DNA of 64,000 bases from assembly GCF_003144535.1 (NCBI RefSeq), contig NZ_PHFJ01000006.1, forward strand, positions 186,001-250,000, written 5' to 3'. This document shows positions 49,839 to 60,246 of the stretch, piece after piece. Position 1 is the first letter of the stretch; the number at the start of each line of letters is the position of its first letter. A model generated the notes under the pieces. That model ran no database searches and had not been told where the DNA came from. It was given only the letters and a program-made list of their open reading frames with translations. Origin of the DNA: Proteus penneri. GTDB taxonomy: Bacteria > Pseudomonadota > Gammaproteobacteria > Enterobacterales > Enterobacteriaceae. Both the position numbers and the translations under genes were made by a program.

Positions 49839-50165
49839 TTAGATATTTTCGTCTAAAAACTCTTTCAGTTGAGTTTTTGACAATGCGCCTACTTTTGTCG
49901 CAGCAACTGCACCGTTTTTGAATAAAATGAGTGTAGGAATACCGCGAATACCGTATTTTGGTGCTGTCAGCGGATTTTGATCGATGTTTAACTTCGCAAC
50001 TGTTAATTTACCAGCGTATTCTGTTGCAACTTCATCTAGAATAGGAGCAATCATTTTACATGGGCCACACCATTCAGCCCAGAAATCAACAAGCACAGGG
50101 CCGGTTGCATTTAATACATCAGCATCGAATTTGCTGTCAGATAAGTGAAGGATTTTATCGCTCAT
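49839..50165 (-). CDS. trxA: Thioredoxin 1
   Basis: A general cytoplasmic protein-disulfide reductase that donates electrons to ribonucleotide reductase. The active site WCGPC is at residues 32-36, with the cis-Pro loop [10 protein letters not shown]. The 108 residues match E. coli. It is divergent from rhlB and upstream of rho, as in E. coli. Confidence 0.97.
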   Translation of the reverse strand: MSDKILHLSDSKFDADVLNATGPVLVDFWAEWCGPCKMIAPILDEVATEYAGKLTVAKLNIDQNPLTAPKYGIRGIPTLILFKNGAVAATKVGALSKTQLKEFLDENI

Positions 50166-50284
50166 TGTTCTACTCCAAAGAATAATATTGACCGTACCAG
50201 TGTAACATTAAATAACAAAAGTCTGTCTGCATTTCAGCGGATAAACTTTTGTAATGCAACCTATAACTGATATTCTATTACATT

Positions 50285-51589
50285 ATGAGCAAAACATATT
50301 TGACAGAAAAGAAGTTTTCCGACTTCGCCTTGCATCCAAAAGTGATAGAAGCCCTTGAAAAAAAAGGGTTCTCTAATTGTACACAAATTCAGGCATTGAC
50401 GTTACCTATCACTGTGAAAGGTCAAGACATTGCCGGGCAAGCCCAAACAGGAACAGGAAAAACGTTGGCGTTTTTAACCTCAACGTTTCATTATCTTTTA
50501 ACACACCCTACTAAAGAAGGGCATGAAACCAATCAACCTCGTGCACTTATTATGGCGCCAACACGCGAATTAGCCGTGCAGATTTATTCTGATGCTAAAG
50601 AGCTTGCGCAAAGTACAGGAATTAAAATGGGCCTCGCCTACGGTGGCGATGGCTATGACGAACAACTCAAAGTATTAAGTAATGGTGTCGATATTGTTAT
50701 TGGCACAACAGGTCGTTTAATTGACTACGTTAAGCAAGGACATATTAACCTTAACGCAATCCAAGTTGTGGTACTTGATGAAGCTGACAGAATGTACGAT
50801 CTCGGCTTTATTAAAGATATTCGTTGGATCTTCCGCCGTATGCCAGTTGCCGCTGAGCGTATGAATATGCTGTTCTCTGCAACGCTTTCTTACCGTGTAA
50901 GAGAACTGGCTTTTGAGCAGATGAATAATCCTGAATATGTTGAAGTTGAACCTGAACAAAAAACAGGTTTTAGCATAAAAGAAGAACTCTTTTATCCTTC
51001 AAATGAAGAGAAAATGCGTCTTCTTCAAACATTAATTGAAGAAGAATGGCCAGATCGCTGTATTATTTTCGCCAATACAAAACATCGTTGTGACGACATT
51101 TGGGCACACCTTGTCGCCGATGGACACCGCGTTGGTTTATTAACCGGTGATGTACCTCAGAAAAAACGTCTACGCATTTTAGAAGATTTTACCCAAGGTA
51201 ATCTTGATATTCTGGTTGCCACTGACGTTGCCGCTAGAGGTCTTCATATTCCTTCAGTAACTCATGTTTTTAACTATGATTTACCTGATGATTGTGAAGA
51301 CTATGTTCACCGTATTGGTAGAACAGGACGTGCTGGAAATAGTGGTAACTCAATCAGCCTTGCATGTGAAGAATATGCCCTGAATTTACCTGCAATTGAA
51401 ACTTATATTCAACACGCTATTCCTGTGAGTAAATATAATAGTGATGCGTTATTAACTGATCTTCCTGAGCCAAAACGCCGTCACCGTCCTCGACAAGGTC
51501 AGCCTCGTCGCAATAATGCGTCAGTGCGAAATAATAGAGGAAATAATACTCAACGTAACAACCGAAATAAACGCCCGAGTCATCCATAA
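50285..51589 (+). CDS. rhlB: DEAD-box RNA helicase RhlB
   Basis: Unwinds structured RNA in the RNase E degradosome. Motifs in order: Q motif ([23 protein letters not shown]), Walker [37 protein letters not shown] and [10 protein letters not shown]. The C-terminal tail is Arg/Asn-rich ([14 protein letters not shown]) and basic, as in the RNA-binding tail of RhlB. 434 residues against 421. gppA begins three bases after its stop. Confidence 0.95.
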   Translation: MSKTYLTEKKFSDFALHPKVIEALEKKGFSNCTQIQALTLPITVKGQDIAGQAQTGTGKTLAFLTSTFHYLLTHPTKEGHETNQPRALIMAPTRELAVQIYSDAKELAQSTGIKMGLAYGGDGYDEQLKVLSNGVDIVIGTTGRLIDYVKQGHINLNAIQVVVLDEADRMYDLGFIKDIRWIFRRMPVAAERMNMLFSATLSYRVRELAFEQMNNPEYVEVEPEQKTGFSIKEELFYPSNEEKMRLLQTLIEEEWPDRCIIFANTKHRCDDIWAHLVADGHRVGLLTGDVPQKKRLRILEDFTQGNLDILVATDVAARGLHIPSVTHVFNYDLPDDCEDYVHRIGRTGRAGNSGNSISLACEEYALNLPAIETYIQHAIPVSKYNSDALLTDLPEPKRRHRPRQGQPRRNNASVRNNRGNNTQRNNRNKRPSHP

Positions 51590-51592
51590 ATT

Positions 51593-53101
51593 ATGCTGAA
51601 ATCCTCATCACTTTATGCTGCTATTGATTTAGGTTCTAACAGTTTTCATATGTTAGTCGTTCGAGAAATCGCGGGCTCTATACAAGTCCTTTCCCGCGTG
51701 AAACGTAAAGTTCGACTTGCTGCTGGCCTAAATAGTGAAAATGAATTGTCAGAGCAGGCAATGGAACGCGGTTGGCAATGTTTACGACTTTTTTCTGAAT
51801 ATCTACGTGATATTCCAACTGAACAAATCAGAGTCGTCGCAACAGCCACATTACGCATTGCTAAAAATGCAGATATTTTTGTCGCAAAAGCGTCTGAAAT
51901 ATTAGGCAATACTGTTCATGTTATTAGTGGTGAGGAAGAAGCACGCCTTATCTATCGTGGCGTTGCACATACTACAGGTGGTGCAGAGCAACGTTTAGTC
52001 GTCGATATTGGTGGTGGCAGCACAGAACTGGTGACAGGTACGGGCGCTAAAACGACGCAATTAATGAGCTTAAGTATGGGCTGTGTCACTTGGTTAGAGC
52101 GCTATTTTACTGATCGTTCTTTAACTCAAGAAAATTTTGCTAAAGCACAAGACGCAGCCAAAGCGATACTCGCCCCAGTGGCGGATAAATTAATCGAGCA
52201 AGGCTGGCAAGTGTGTGTAGGCGCCTCTGGTACTGTACAAGCGTTGCAAGAGATCATGATTGCTCAAGGTATGGATGAATTAATCACCTTACCTAAGCTT
52301 GAGCGGCTCAAACACAAAGCCATTGAGTGTGGAAAACTCGAAGAGCTGGAAATTGAAGGACTTACTTTTGAACGAGCCTTAGTGTTTCCGAGTGGACTTG
52401 CTATCTTAATCGCCATATTTGAAACACTGCATATTGACAATATGATCTTAGCAGGTGGTGCATTACGAGAGGGCTTAGTCTATGGAATGTTGCATCTTCC
52501 TATTGAGCAAGATATCCGCCAACGTACTCTTCGTAATGTCCAGCGCCGGTTTCAAATTGATATTGAGCAAGCACATCGAGTTCAACAACTGGCAGAACAC
52601 TTTTTTATCCAAGTCAGTAAGCATTGGCAATTAGATAATCGTTGCCGTGAGTTGCTTAATAGTGCCTGTGCATTACATGAAATTGGCCTAAGTGTCGATT
52701 TCCGCCAAGCACCTTCACATGCAAGCTATCTGATCTCTCATCTTGATTTACCAGGATACACTCCGGCCCAACGACGTCTATTAGCTTCTTTGCTAAAAAA
52801 CCAAACAGGGATCATCGATCTTGCACCTCTTAATCATCAAAATGCCCTACCGATAACTCAAGCCAATCGACTAGTGCGTTTACTGCGATTAGCCATCATT
52901 TTTGCTAGTCGTCGCCGAGATGATACGCTCCCAGCATTACGATTACGCACTGTCGATGAAACACTCATTATTACATTGCCATATCAATGGCTTAATGAGC
53001 ACCCGTTACGAGCTGAAAATCTCCAAGAAGAGATCCAATTACAGAGTTATGTACATTGGTCTTTAATGATTGAAGAACAAAATAGCTCTCGTATAAGCTA
53101 A
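51593..53101 (+). CDS. gppA: Guanosine pentaphosphate phosphatase/exopolyphosphatase GppA
   Basis: Converts pppGpp to ppGpp in the stringent response and can degrade polyphosphate. The ASKHA-fold nucleotide-binding blocks are [13 protein letters not shown] and [12 protein letters not shown], with [13 protein letters not shown] between. The HD-like C-terminal domain covers about 310-480. 502 residues (E. coli 494). It is tightly linked to rhlB and convergent with rep. Confidence 0.95.
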   Translation: MLKSSSLYAAIDLGSNSFHMLVVREIAGSIQVLSRVKRKVRLAAGLNSENELSEQAMERGWQCLRLFSEYLRDIPTEQIRVVATATLRIAKNADIFVAKASEILGNTVHVISGEEEARLIYRGVAHTTGGAEQRLVVDIGGGSTELVTGTGAKTTQLMSLSMGCVTWLERYFTDRSLTQENFAKAQDAAKAILAPVADKLIEQGWQVCVGASGTVQALQEIMIAQGMDELITLPKLERLKHKAIECGKLEELEIEGLTFERALVFPSGLAILIAIFETLHIDNMILAGGALREGLVYGMLHLPIEQDIRQRTLRNVQRRFQIDIEQAHRVQQLAEHFFIQVSKHWQLDNRCRELLNSACALHEIGLSVDFRQAPSHASYLISHLDLPGYTPAQRRLLASLLKNQTGIIDLAPLNHQNALPITQANRLVRLLRLAIIFASRRRDDTLPALRLRTVDETLIITLPYQWLNEHPLRAENLQEEIQLQSYVHWSLMIEEQNSSRIS

Positions 53102-53125
53102 CTTTTTACTTATACAAAAATAAAA

Positions 53126-53160
53126 CCCTCTTGGAGATCAATAGGCCAAGGGGGCATTTT
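53126..53160. terminator. Terminator between gppA and rep
   Basis: CCCTCTTGG (53126-53134) pairs with CCAAGGGGG (53146-53154) with one G-T wobble, followed by CATTTTAT on the plus strand and TTTTATTTTT on the minus strand. Confidence 0.75.
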
Positions 53161-53176
53161 ATCTACCATTTTTATG

Positions 53177-55201
53177 CTATTGCGGTTTATGCCTTGCCAG
53201 CATAGCTCTTAATCCTGCAACACCTTTTTGGCCTTTCTCTTGTTTTTCCTCTGCACTTAACACTTTCTTTTTATTAGTATCCCAATTCAAATCATCTTGA
53301 GGTAACTCATAAAGAAAACGGCTTGGATCAGGTTTGATTAATTCACCGTATTGACGTCGTTCTTTACATAACGTAAACGTGAGTGTTTTTTGTGCTCGAG
53401 TAATGCCCACATAAGCAAGACGTCTTTCTTCTTCTACATTATCTTCATCAATACTACTTTGGTGTGGCAATATCCCTTCTTCCATTCCCACTAAAAATAC
53501 ATGAGGAAATTCAAGACCTTTAGAGGCATGTAATGTCATTAACTGAACTTGATCTAATTCTTCTTCTGTTTCTCCTCGCTCCATCATATCACGCAGGGTA
53601 AACCGGTTAACGACTTGGGAAAGCGTCATAGGTTCATGTAATTCATCACCTTCAAGCATTTCACTCATCCATAAAAATAGCTGATTAATATTTTTCATCC
53701 TCATTTCTGCAGCTTTCGCACTGCTTGAGGTTTCATATAACCAACTTTCATAATCCATTTCATGCAATAAATCACGTACAGCTAATAGTGGCTCTCGCTC
53801 TGATTTTTGTACTATACGCGACATCCATTGTGAAAATGCGTGTAATGAATTCAAGCCTCTGCCTGTTAATGTTTGGCTTAACCCTAAATCAAAACAGGCA
53901 TTGTATAAGCTTTTATCTCGAACTTTTGCCCACTCACCTAACTTTTGGATCGTCATGGGCCCGATTTCACGACGAGGCTTGTTCACAATACGTAAAAATG
54001 CCGCATCATCATCAGGATTAACAATAACTCGTAAATAGGCCAGAATATCTTTGATCTCTTCTCGTGAGAAAAAAGAGGTTTCACCTGAAATACGATAAGG
54101 AATGCGATTTTGCATCAAGTATTTTTCAAAAATACGAGACTGATGGTTACCACGATAAAGGATCGCATAATCCTTATAATTAGTTTTATTAATAAAGTGA
54201 TGCGCAATTAATTCACCCGCAACACGTTCGGCTTCATGCTCTTCATTATTCGCCGTTAAAACGCGCAGTGCATCACCATAACCTAACTCTGAAAATAGTC
54301 GTTTTTCAAAGACATGGGGATTATTTTCAATCAAGATATTCGCTGATTTTAAAATACGTCCAGAAGAGCGATAGTTTTGCTCAAGCTTAATGACATTAAG
54401 TTGTGGAAAATCTTTTTGTAATAACACTAAATTTTGAGGTCGAGCACCACGCCAAGAATAAATGGATTGGTCATCATCACCGACAACCGTAAAGCGAGCC
54501 CTTTCACCGACCAACCATTTGACCAATTCATATTGGCTGGTATTCGTATCTTGATATTCATCCACCAGCAAATAGCGGATGCGTCTTTGCCAGCGCTCTC
54601 TGACTTCTTCATTTGTGCGCAATAATAGGGTTGGTCGGCTAATTAAGTCATCAAAGTCGAGCACGTTACAACTACGCAGATGTTGCTCATAACGTCGAAA
54701 ACATTCGGCAAAAGTATGATCTTGTTGCGATCTCGCCATTCCAATTGCTTGCTCTGGCGTGAGCATATCGTTTTTCCAATTAGAAATTTGGCTCTTTAAC
54801 TGAGAAAGCAAATCTTTATCTTCTTCTAATAAATCAGCGGTTAATTCTTTGAGTAGTGCAGACTGGTCTTGATCATCAAATAATGAAAATTTAGCTTTAA
54901 TCCCTAACGCTTTATATTCACGTTTAATAATTTCCAACCCCAATGTATGGAACGTTGAGATCATTAATCCTTTTGCTTCTTGTCGACCTAAAGTTTGAGC
55001 GACACGCTCTTTCATTTCACGTGCTGCTTTATTGGTAAACGTCACCGCTGCAATTTGCTTTGCTGGGTATTGGCATTGACGAATAAGGTGTGCAATTTTA
55101 TGAGTAATAACCCGTGTTTTTCCCGATCCTGCTCCTGCCAAGACCAAACAAGGGCCTGACACATATTCTACTGCTTTTTGTTGACCAGGATTTAATCGCA
55201 T
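53177..55201 (-). CDS. rep: ATP-dependent DNA helicase Rep
   Basis: A superfamily 1 helicase that helps replication forks through protein barriers and restart. Walker A GAGSGKT is at residues 23-29. Later motifs: [36 protein letters not shown] and [17 protein letters not shown] at 55201 gives the E. coli N-terminus (MRLNPGQQ) and 674 residues (E. coli 673); six more codons are open upstream but unlikely. The neighbouring ppiC gene of E. coli is absent and a toxin-antitoxin module is present instead. Confidence 0.96.
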   Translation of the reverse strand: MRLNPGQQKAVEYVSGPCLVLAGAGSGKTRVITHKIAHLIRQCQYPAKQIAAVTFTNKAAREMKERVAQTLGRQEAKGLMISTFHTLGLEIIKREYKALGIKAKFSLFDDQDQSALLKELTADLLEEDKDLLSQLKSQISNWKNDMLTPEQAIGMARSQQDHTFAECFRRYEQHLRSCNVLDFDDLISRPTLLLRTNEEVRERWQRRIRYLLVDEYQDTNTSQYELVKWLVGERARFTVVGDDDQSIYSWRGARPQNLVLLQKDFPQLNVIKLEQNYRSSGRILKSANILIENNPHVFEKRLFSELGYGDALRVLTANNEEHEAERVAGELIAHHFINKTNYKDYAILYRGNHQSRIFEKYLMQNRIPYRISGETSFFSREEIKDILAYLRVIVNPDDDAAFLRIVNKPRREIGPMTIQKLGEWAKVRDKSLYNACFDLGLSQTLTGRGLNSLHAFSQWMSRIVQKSEREPLLAVRDLLHEMDYESWLYETSSSAKAAEMRMKNINQLFLWMSEMLEGDELHEPMTLSQVVNRFTLRDMMERGETEEELDQVQLMTLHASKGLEFPHVFLVGMEEGILPHQSSIDEDNVEEERRLAYVGITRAQKTLTFTLCKERRQYGELIKPDPSRFLYELPQDDLNWDTNKKKVLSAEEKQEKGQKGVAGLRAMLARHKPQ

Positions 55202-55317
55202 AGGTTTTCCACACTTCATTAGCCAAGAACATAACGGGAGACAATTGTAGCAGAAAGCGCATAAGAAAATGGTTCAGTTTTTTGAGCATTATTTCTCTAG
55301 GTAAAGGAAGTTTAACC

Positions 55318-55346
55318 TTGTTTAATAAAGTTTTACTTTGTATAAT
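55318..55346 (+). promoter_or_regulatory. Promoter of the toxin-antitoxin operon
   Basis: TTGTTT-N17-TATAAT (-35 at 55318-55323, perfect -10 at 55341-55346), followed by GGAGGTG and the ATG at 55374. GTTTAA/GTTTTA units recur around the -35 and could be operator half-sites for the antitoxin (inference). Confidence 0.75.
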
Positions 55347-55373
55347 ATTCAAACAAATATGGAGGTGTATATT

Positions 55374-55622
55374 ATGAGTATAAAAAGCGAATTAATAGCC
55401 ACTAAAGTTGATATAGAGCTCAAAGAGGCTTTTGTTGCAATAGCTCGAAATAAACACAGACCAGCCTCTCAAATCTTAAGAGATCTCATTCGAGTTTATG
55501 TGGAAAGTAATCAAACACAACCAAATGAAAAAACATTAAACACTTTTGCAAAAACAGATAAAGGTGATGATGTTTTTTATGCTGAAGATGCCCATGATTT
55601 ATTCAAAAAATTGGATATCTAA
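55374..55622 (+). CDS. RelB/DinJ-type antitoxin
   Basis: An 82-residue antitoxin with an N-terminal ribbon-helix-helix DNA-binding part (about residues 5-50; IATKVDIELKEAFVAIARN, then PASQILRDLIRVYV) and an acidic C-terminal tail (about 55-82, DKGDDVFYAEDAHDLFKKL) that would wrap the toxin. ATG at 55374 follows an excellent GGAGGTG; the longer frame starts within the promoter. Its stop directly abuts the toxin ATG. Neutralisation of the toxin and autorepression are the known family roles. Confidence 0.88.
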   Translation: MSIKSELIATKVDIELKEAFVAIARNKHRPASQILRDLIRVYVESNQTQPNEKTLNTFAKTDKGDDVFYAEDAHDLFKKLDI

Positions 55623-55892
55623 ATGCGAAAAGTGAGTTATTCAGGACAATTTAAAAAAGACTTAATACTCGCAGAAAAACGAGGAAAGGATATTAATAAA
55701 CTAAAAGAGATTATATTACTATTAGTGCAAGGAAAGCGACTACCTGCTCAATTGAAAGATCATCCATTAACAGGAAACTGGAAGCCTCGTCGAGATCTTC
55801 ATATCGAACCTGATTGGCTACTTATTTATAAAATAGACAATGATACTGTTCATTTCGACAGAACTGGCTCACATTCTGATTTATTTAAATAA
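55623..55892 (+). CDS. YafQ-family mRNA interferase toxin
   Basis: An 89-residue RelE-superfamily ribosome-dependent endoribonuclease. All YafQ catalytic positions are present with an offset of three: His47, His60, Asp64, Trp65 and His84 (DHPLTGNW, LHIEPDWLLIYK, RTGSHSDLF). The toxin appears intact, so the module should be functional. It begins immediately after the antitoxin stop (TAAATG) and ends at a bidirectional terminator. Located where E. coli has ppiC, it looks like an acquired insertion. Confidence 0.92.
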   Translation: MRKVSYSGQFKKDLILAEKRGKDINKLKEIILLLVQGKRLPAQLKDHPLTGNWKPRRDLHIEPDWLLIYKIDNDTVHFDRTGSHSDLFK

Positions 55893-55926
55893 AAACCACA
55901 TATCAAATTGATAGATATGTGGTTTT
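55892..55926. terminator. Bidirectional terminator of the toxin gene
   Basis: AAAACCACATATC and GATATGTGGTTTT form a 13-bp stem with a 9-nt loop. The U runs suit both directions, so it may also end ilvC transcripts reading through the repeats from the right. Confidence 0.85.
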
Positions 55927-55943
55927 ATCTTTTTAAGATATAT

Positions 55944-56039
55944 TTAGCACTTATTTTTCTAAGCTATCTATTTCAAGATAATAAACTTATATTCTGTTTT
56001 ATCATTTAAAATATATTAGCACTTATTTTTCTAAGCTAT
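55944..56039. repeat. 24-bp direct repeat pair flanking 48 bp
   Basis: TTAGCACTTATTTTTCTAAG plus CTAT occurs identically at 55944-55967 and 56016-56039, start to start 72 bp. It lies between the toxin terminator and the ERIC element. It could be a local duplication, or a remnant of an insertion or deletion event. Confidence 0.8.
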
Positions 56040-56043
56040 TTGC

Positions 56044-56150
56044 GTGAGAAGAAGGCGGCAAAGGAGCTTATCCCAAGGAGCATACATCAGTATGTGGCTT
56101 GGGTAACCGAGTGTAGCCAACGCACTTATCACGTAAAGAGCGACGAAAAA
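56044..56150. repeat. ERIC element (enterobacterial repetitive intergenic consensus)
   Basis: The core reads CCCAAG-GAG-CATAC-ATCA-GTATG-TGG-CTTGGG (56072-56103), a large imperfect palindrome, followed by GTGTAGCCAACGCA. This matches the ERIC core as I remember it (CCCCAGGAGCTTACATAAGTAAGTGACTGGGG, in parts). It abuts the ilvC stop codon and would be transcribed as a structured 3' untranslated region of ilvC. Confidence 0.85.
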
Positions 56151-57626
56151 TTAGTTGCCGACAGCAATCTTCTTCATATCCGTCATATACCCGCGCAATG
56201 TTTTACCTACAGCTTCAATTGGGTGCTGACGAATGGCTTCATTGATATCACGTAATTGTGCATTATCGGTTCCATTATCTTGAACTTTCTTCGCTAAATC
56301 GCCAGATTGCAAGGTTGTCATAAACTCTTTCAGCATAGGAACAACAGCAAACGAGAACAGATAGTTACCATATTCTGCCGTATCTGAGATAACCACGTTC
56401 ATTTCATATAAACGCTTACGAGCGATGGTATTCGCGATTAATGGCAACTCATGCAGTGATTCATAATAAGCTGACTCAGCAAAGATACCCGCTTCAATCA
56501 TCGTATCAAAAGCTAACTCAACACCCGCTTTAACCATTGCAACCATTAATACACCATGATCAAAGTACTCTTGCTCACTGATTTTACCCTCATATTCAGG
56601 ATAATTTTCAAATGCGCTAGCTCCTGTCTCTTCACGCCATGTCAGCAAGTTTTTATCATCATTTGCCCAGTCTGCCATCATCGTTTCAGAGAATTTACCT
56701 GAAATGATATCATCCATGTGTTTTGCAAACAGTGGAGCCATGATCTCTTTCAGTTGCTCTGATAATGCATAAGCGCGCATTTTTGCAGGGTTAGATAATC
56801 TGTCCATCATCAAGGTGATACCACCTTGCTTCAGTGCTTCTGTAATCGTTTCCCAACCAAACTGAATCAACTTACCTGCATAGCCTGGTTCAACACCATC
56901 GGCAACCATTTTGTCATAACATAACAGAGAGCCTGCTTGTAACATACCGCACAGAATGGTTTGCTCACCCATTAAGTCTGATTTTACTTCAGCAACGAAA
57001 GAGGACTCTAAAACACCGGCACGATGACCACCTGTTGCCGCAGCCCATGCTTTCGCAATGGCCATACCTTCACCTTTTGCATCATTTTCAGGGTGAACGG
57101 CAATCAGTGTTGGAACACCAAAACCACGTTTATATTCTTCACGAACTTCTGTGCCCGGACATTTTGGTGCAACCATAACAACGGTGATGTCATCACGAAT
57201 TTTTTCGCCCACTTCAACGATATTAAAACCATGAGAATAACCTAATGCTGCACCTGATTTCATCAGCGGTTGAACCGCTTGAACAACCGCTGAGTGTTGT
57301 TTGTCTGGTGTTAAGTTAACAACTAAATCTGCTTGAGGGATCAACGCTTCATAGGTTCCAACCTCAAAACCGTTTTCGGTAGCACGACGCCATGATGCAC
57401 GTTTCTCATCAATCGCTTCTTGGCGTAAGGCATAGGCGATATTCAAGCCTGAATCACGCATATTTAAACCTTGGTTAAGGCCTTGTGCGCCACAACCAAC
57501 GATAACGACTTTTTTGCCTTTCAGGTAATTTGCTTCATCAGCAAATTCTTCGCGCGACATAAAGCGACATTTACCCAATTGCGACAACTGCTGACGCAGA
57601 TTCAATGTATTAAAATAATTTGCCAT
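56151..57626 (-). CDS. ilvC: Ketol-acid reductoisomerase, class II
   Basis: Isomerises and reduces acetohydroxy acids in valine and isoleucine synthesis, using NADPH and Mg. The NADPH site is [14 protein letters not shown]; the duplicated C-terminal knotted domain marks the long class II form. ATG at 57626 with GGAG upstream gives 491 residues, equal to E. coli, and starts [14 protein letters not shown]; the 16-codon upstream extension is unlikely. Divergent from ilvY across a region with an IlvY-type operator, so induction by its own substrates is expected. Confidence 0.97.
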   Translation of the reverse strand: MANYFNTLNLRQQLSQLGKCRFMSREEFADEANYLKGKKVVIVGCGAQGLNQGLNMRDSGLNIAYALRQEAIDEKRASWRRATENGFEVGTYEALIPQADLVVNLTPDKQHSAVVQAVQPLMKSGAALGYSHGFNIVEVGEKIRDDITVVMVAPKCPGTEVREEYKRGFGVPTLIAVHPENDAKGEGMAIAKAWAAATGGHRAGVLESSFVAEVKSDLMGEQTILCGMLQAGSLLCYDKMVADGVEPGYAGKLIQFGWETITEALKQGGITLMMDRLSNPAKMRAYALSEQLKEIMAPLFAKHMDDIISGKFSETMMADWANDDKNLLTWREETGASAFENYPEYEGKISEQEYFDHGVLMVAMVKAGVELAFDTMIEAGIFAESAYYESLHELPLIANTIARKRLYEMNVVISDTAEYGNYLFSFAVVPMLKEFMTTLQSGDLAKKVQDNGTDNAQLRDINEAIRQHPIEAVGKTLRGYMTDMKKIAVGN

Positions 57627-57749
57627 GAGGGACTCCAAAATCGTTGTGTATGTGTTTGCTGTTATTATCCTCACTCTCTGTGAGGTGTTGCATGACTTTA
57701 CTATAGGGGATGAAAGCCATTGCTTAAATTGATATATTTACAAGATAGT

Positions 57750-57766
57750 GTTGCAAAAAATGCAAC
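57750..57766. promoter_or_regulatory. IlvY operator between ilvC and ilvY
   Basis: GTTGCA-AAAAA-TGCAAC is a perfect dyad with the T-N11-A form of LysR-type sites, in the 170-bp divergent region. In E. coli IlvY binds here, represses itself and activates ilvC in the presence of acetohydroxy acids. Confidence 0.75.
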
Positions 57767-57796
57767 GTTCTTTTTTAGCACCTAAGGTGGGTGACA

Positions 57797-58684
57797 ATGG
57801 ATATTCGAGATCTCAAACTCTTCCTACATTTAGCTGAAAGTTGTCACTTCACTAAAACGGCACAAGCAATGCATGTCAGCCCTTCCACGCTCTCACGCCA
57901 AATTCAACGCCTTGAAGAAAGCTTAGGTCACCCACTGTTTTTACGTGATAACCGACAAGTCACTCTCACTGATGCAGGCGAACAATTAAAGCGCTATGCT
58001 CAACAAACTCTGTTGCAATATAAGCAACTGAAACATACGCTAAACCAAAATAGCCCAAGCCTTTCTGGTGAACTACGACTATTTTGTTCTGTAACAGCGG
58101 CTTACAGCCATTTACCGCCTATTCTTGACCGTTTTCGTGCAGAAAATCCATTAGTTGAAATAAAGCTCACCACTGGAGATGCGGCTGATGCCGTCGATAA
58201 AGTGCTATCTGATGAAGCTGATTTAGGTATCGCAGGAAAACCTGAAAAACTTCCTGAAAATATCTGTTTTGAAAAAATAGGTGAAATCCCATTAGTGCTG
58301 ATTGCGCCCGCTCTGCCTTGCAATGTTCGCCATCTTGCAACGCAAGAGAAGCCCGATTGGCTTAATATTCCGTTTATCATTCCTGAACATGGCCCATCAA
58401 GACAACGGATCGCGCTATGGTTTAAGCGCCATCGTATCCATAATCCCTCAATTTATGCGACGGTTTCGGGACATGAAGCGATTGTTTCAATGGTTGCATT
58501 AGGTTGTGGTATTGCACTTATTCCACAAGTTGTCGTTGATAATTGCCCAGAGCCCGTTCGTAATCGCATCTCTTCATTGGATAATATTTCAATGGTAGAA
58601 CCTTTCGAGTTAGGCGTTTGCGCATTACACAAACGCCTTCAAGAGCCAGTGATCAATGCTTTTTGGCGATTACTCCACAACTAA
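57797..58684 (+). CDS. ilvY: LysR-type regulator IlvY
   Basis: Activates ilvC in response to acetolactate or acetohydroxybutyrate. The helix-turn-helix is FTKTAQAMHVSPSTLSRQIQ; the effector domain includes LFCSVTAAYSHLPPILDRF, nearly identical to E. coli. ATG at 57797 with AGGTGGG upstream gives 295 residues; a GTG two codons earlier is possible. Its 3' end overlaps the convergent ilvA end by 15 bp. Confidence 0.96.
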   Translation: MDIRDLKLFLHLAESCHFTKTAQAMHVSPSTLSRQIQRLEESLGHPLFLRDNRQVTLTDAGEQLKRYAQQTLLQYKQLKHTLNQNSPSLSGELRLFCSVTAAYSHLPPILDRFRAENPLVEIKLTTGDAADAVDKVLSDEADLGIAGKPEKLPENICFEKIGEIPLVLIAPALPCNVRHLATQEKPDWLNIPFIIPEHGPSRQRIALWFKRHRIHNPSIYATVSGHEAIVSMVALGCGIALIPQVVVDNCPEPVRNRISSLDNISMVEPFELGVCALHKRLQEPVINAFWRLLHN

Positions 58685-60244
58685 ACTAGTCGTTTGTGGT
58701 GACAGGAATAACTGAAAAGAAGGATTTCCTGTCTCATCATGATACTCATAACCCAAGTCATCTAAATGTCGCTCAAAACGCCCTTGCGTTTCAGGGAGTT
58801 CAAACGCTACCAGCACACGCCCGTAATCAGTGCCATGACTACGATAGTGGAATAATGTGATATTCCAATAAGTCCCTAATGTTTTTAGAAACTTCATTAA
58901 AGCGCCCGGAGATTCTGGAAATTCAAAACTAAATAGGCGTTCTTTAAGTGGCTTATTAGGGCGCCCCCCGACCATATAACGCACATGAAGTTTTGCCATT
59001 TCATCGTCAGAAAGATCAGCCACTTGATAACCCGCAACCGTGAGTTCACGTAAAATTTCTTTACGCTCTGCGAGTCCTTGACTTAAACGTACACCGACAA
59101 AAATACGTGCATTTTCAGGATCAGCATCGCTATAACGATAATTAAACTCAGTAACAACACGTTGACCTAAGATCTGACAAAAACGTAAGAAACTTCCTTT
59201 CTGTTCAGGAATAGTCACCGCTAATAGCGCTTCACGTTTTTCACCGAGCTCACAGCGTTCAGAAACATAGCGTAAGCCATGAAAATTCACATTTGCACCG
59301 GAAAGCACATGCGCAAGGCGCTCACCTTTGATTTGATGCTGTTCTACGTATTTTTTAAGTCCTGCTAATGCCAATGCGCCTGAAGGCTCTGCAATCGCAC
59401 GTACATCTTCAAATAAATCTTTTACTGCGGCACAAATTGCATCACTATCCACTGTGATAACATCATCAACATATTTTTGGCATAAACGGAACGTTTCATC
59501 ACCGATACGTTTAACCGCAACACCTTCAGCAAATAATCCCACTCTTGCTAATTCAACGGGATGCCCTGCCTCTAATGCTGCTTTTAAGCATGCAGCATCT
59601 TCAGCTTCAACACCTATTACCTTAATTTCTGGCATAAGCTGTTTGATTAATACGGCAACTCCAGCAATTAAACCACCACCACCAACAGGTACGAAAATAC
59701 GATCAAGATGAACATCTTGTTGTAAGAGTTCCATTGCCAGTGTTGCCTGCCCTGCAATGACTGCGGGATGATCAAAAGGCGGAACAAAGGTGTATCCCAT
59801 CTCTTCAGATAGCGCGATAGCTTTTGCTTTTGCTTCATCAAAATTGGCACCATAAAGCAATGCTTCTCCACCAAATTGGCGAACAGCATCAACTTTAATA
59901 TCTGCTGTTGCCACTGGCATCACAATGAGTGCTTTTACTCCCATTCGATTAGCTGACAACGCAACACCTTGCGCGTGGTTCCCCGCTGATGCCGTCACGA
60001 CACCTTTCGCTTTTTGCTCAGGAGTCAACCCTGCAATCATGGTATAAGCACCACGTAATTTAAAGCTATGAACGGGTTGTCTATCTTCTCGCTTAACTAA
60101 AATCGTATTTTCTAAACGTTCAGATATTTTTGTCATCTCTTGAAGCGGAGTGACTATTGCGGCTTCATAAACAGGTGCGCTCAGCGCCGCTTTTAAATAT
60201 TCAGCGCTGCTTGGCGCTGAATTTAAAGGTCTAAAGGCAGCCAT
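58670..60244 (-). CDS. ilvA: Threonine deaminase, biosynthetic
   Basis: A PLP enzyme that makes 2-oxobutyrate from threonine, the first step of isoleucine synthesis, feedback-inhibited by isoleucine. The PLP lysine is Lys62 in HSFKLRGAY; GGGGLIAGVA is the phosphate loop. Two C-terminal ACT-like regulatory domains cover about 330-510. 524 residues (E. coli 514). It follows ilvD by two bases and converges on ilvY. Confidence 0.96.
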   Translation of the reverse strand: MAAFRPLNSAPSSAEYLKAALSAPVYEAAIVTPLQEMTKISERLENTILVKREDRQPVHSFKLRGAYTMIAGLTPEQKAKGVVTASAGNHAQGVALSANRMGVKALIVMPVATADIKVDAVRQFGGEALLYGANFDEAKAKAIALSEEMGYTFVPPFDHPAVIAGQATLAMELLQQDVHLDRIFVPVGGGGLIAGVAVLIKQLMPEIKVIGVEAEDAACLKAALEAGHPVELARVGLFAEGVAVKRIGDETFRLCQKYVDDVITVDSDAICAAVKDLFEDVRAIAEPSGALALAGLKKYVEQHQIKGERLAHVLSGANVNFHGLRYVSERCELGEKREALLAVTIPEQKGSFLRFCQILGQRVVTEFNYRYSDADPENARIFVGVRLSQGLAERKEILRELTVAGYQVADLSDDEMAKLHVRYMVGGRPNKPLKERLFSFEFPESPGALMKFLKTLGTYWNITLFHYRSHGTDYGRVLVAFELPETQGRFERHLDDLGYEYHDETGNPSFQLFLSPQTTSLVVE

Positions 60245-60246
60245 TC

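Noticed and set aside
56040-56255. A 71-codon ORF across the ERIC element and the end of ilvC.
   Set aside because: It is made of repeat sequence and the antisense of ilvC.
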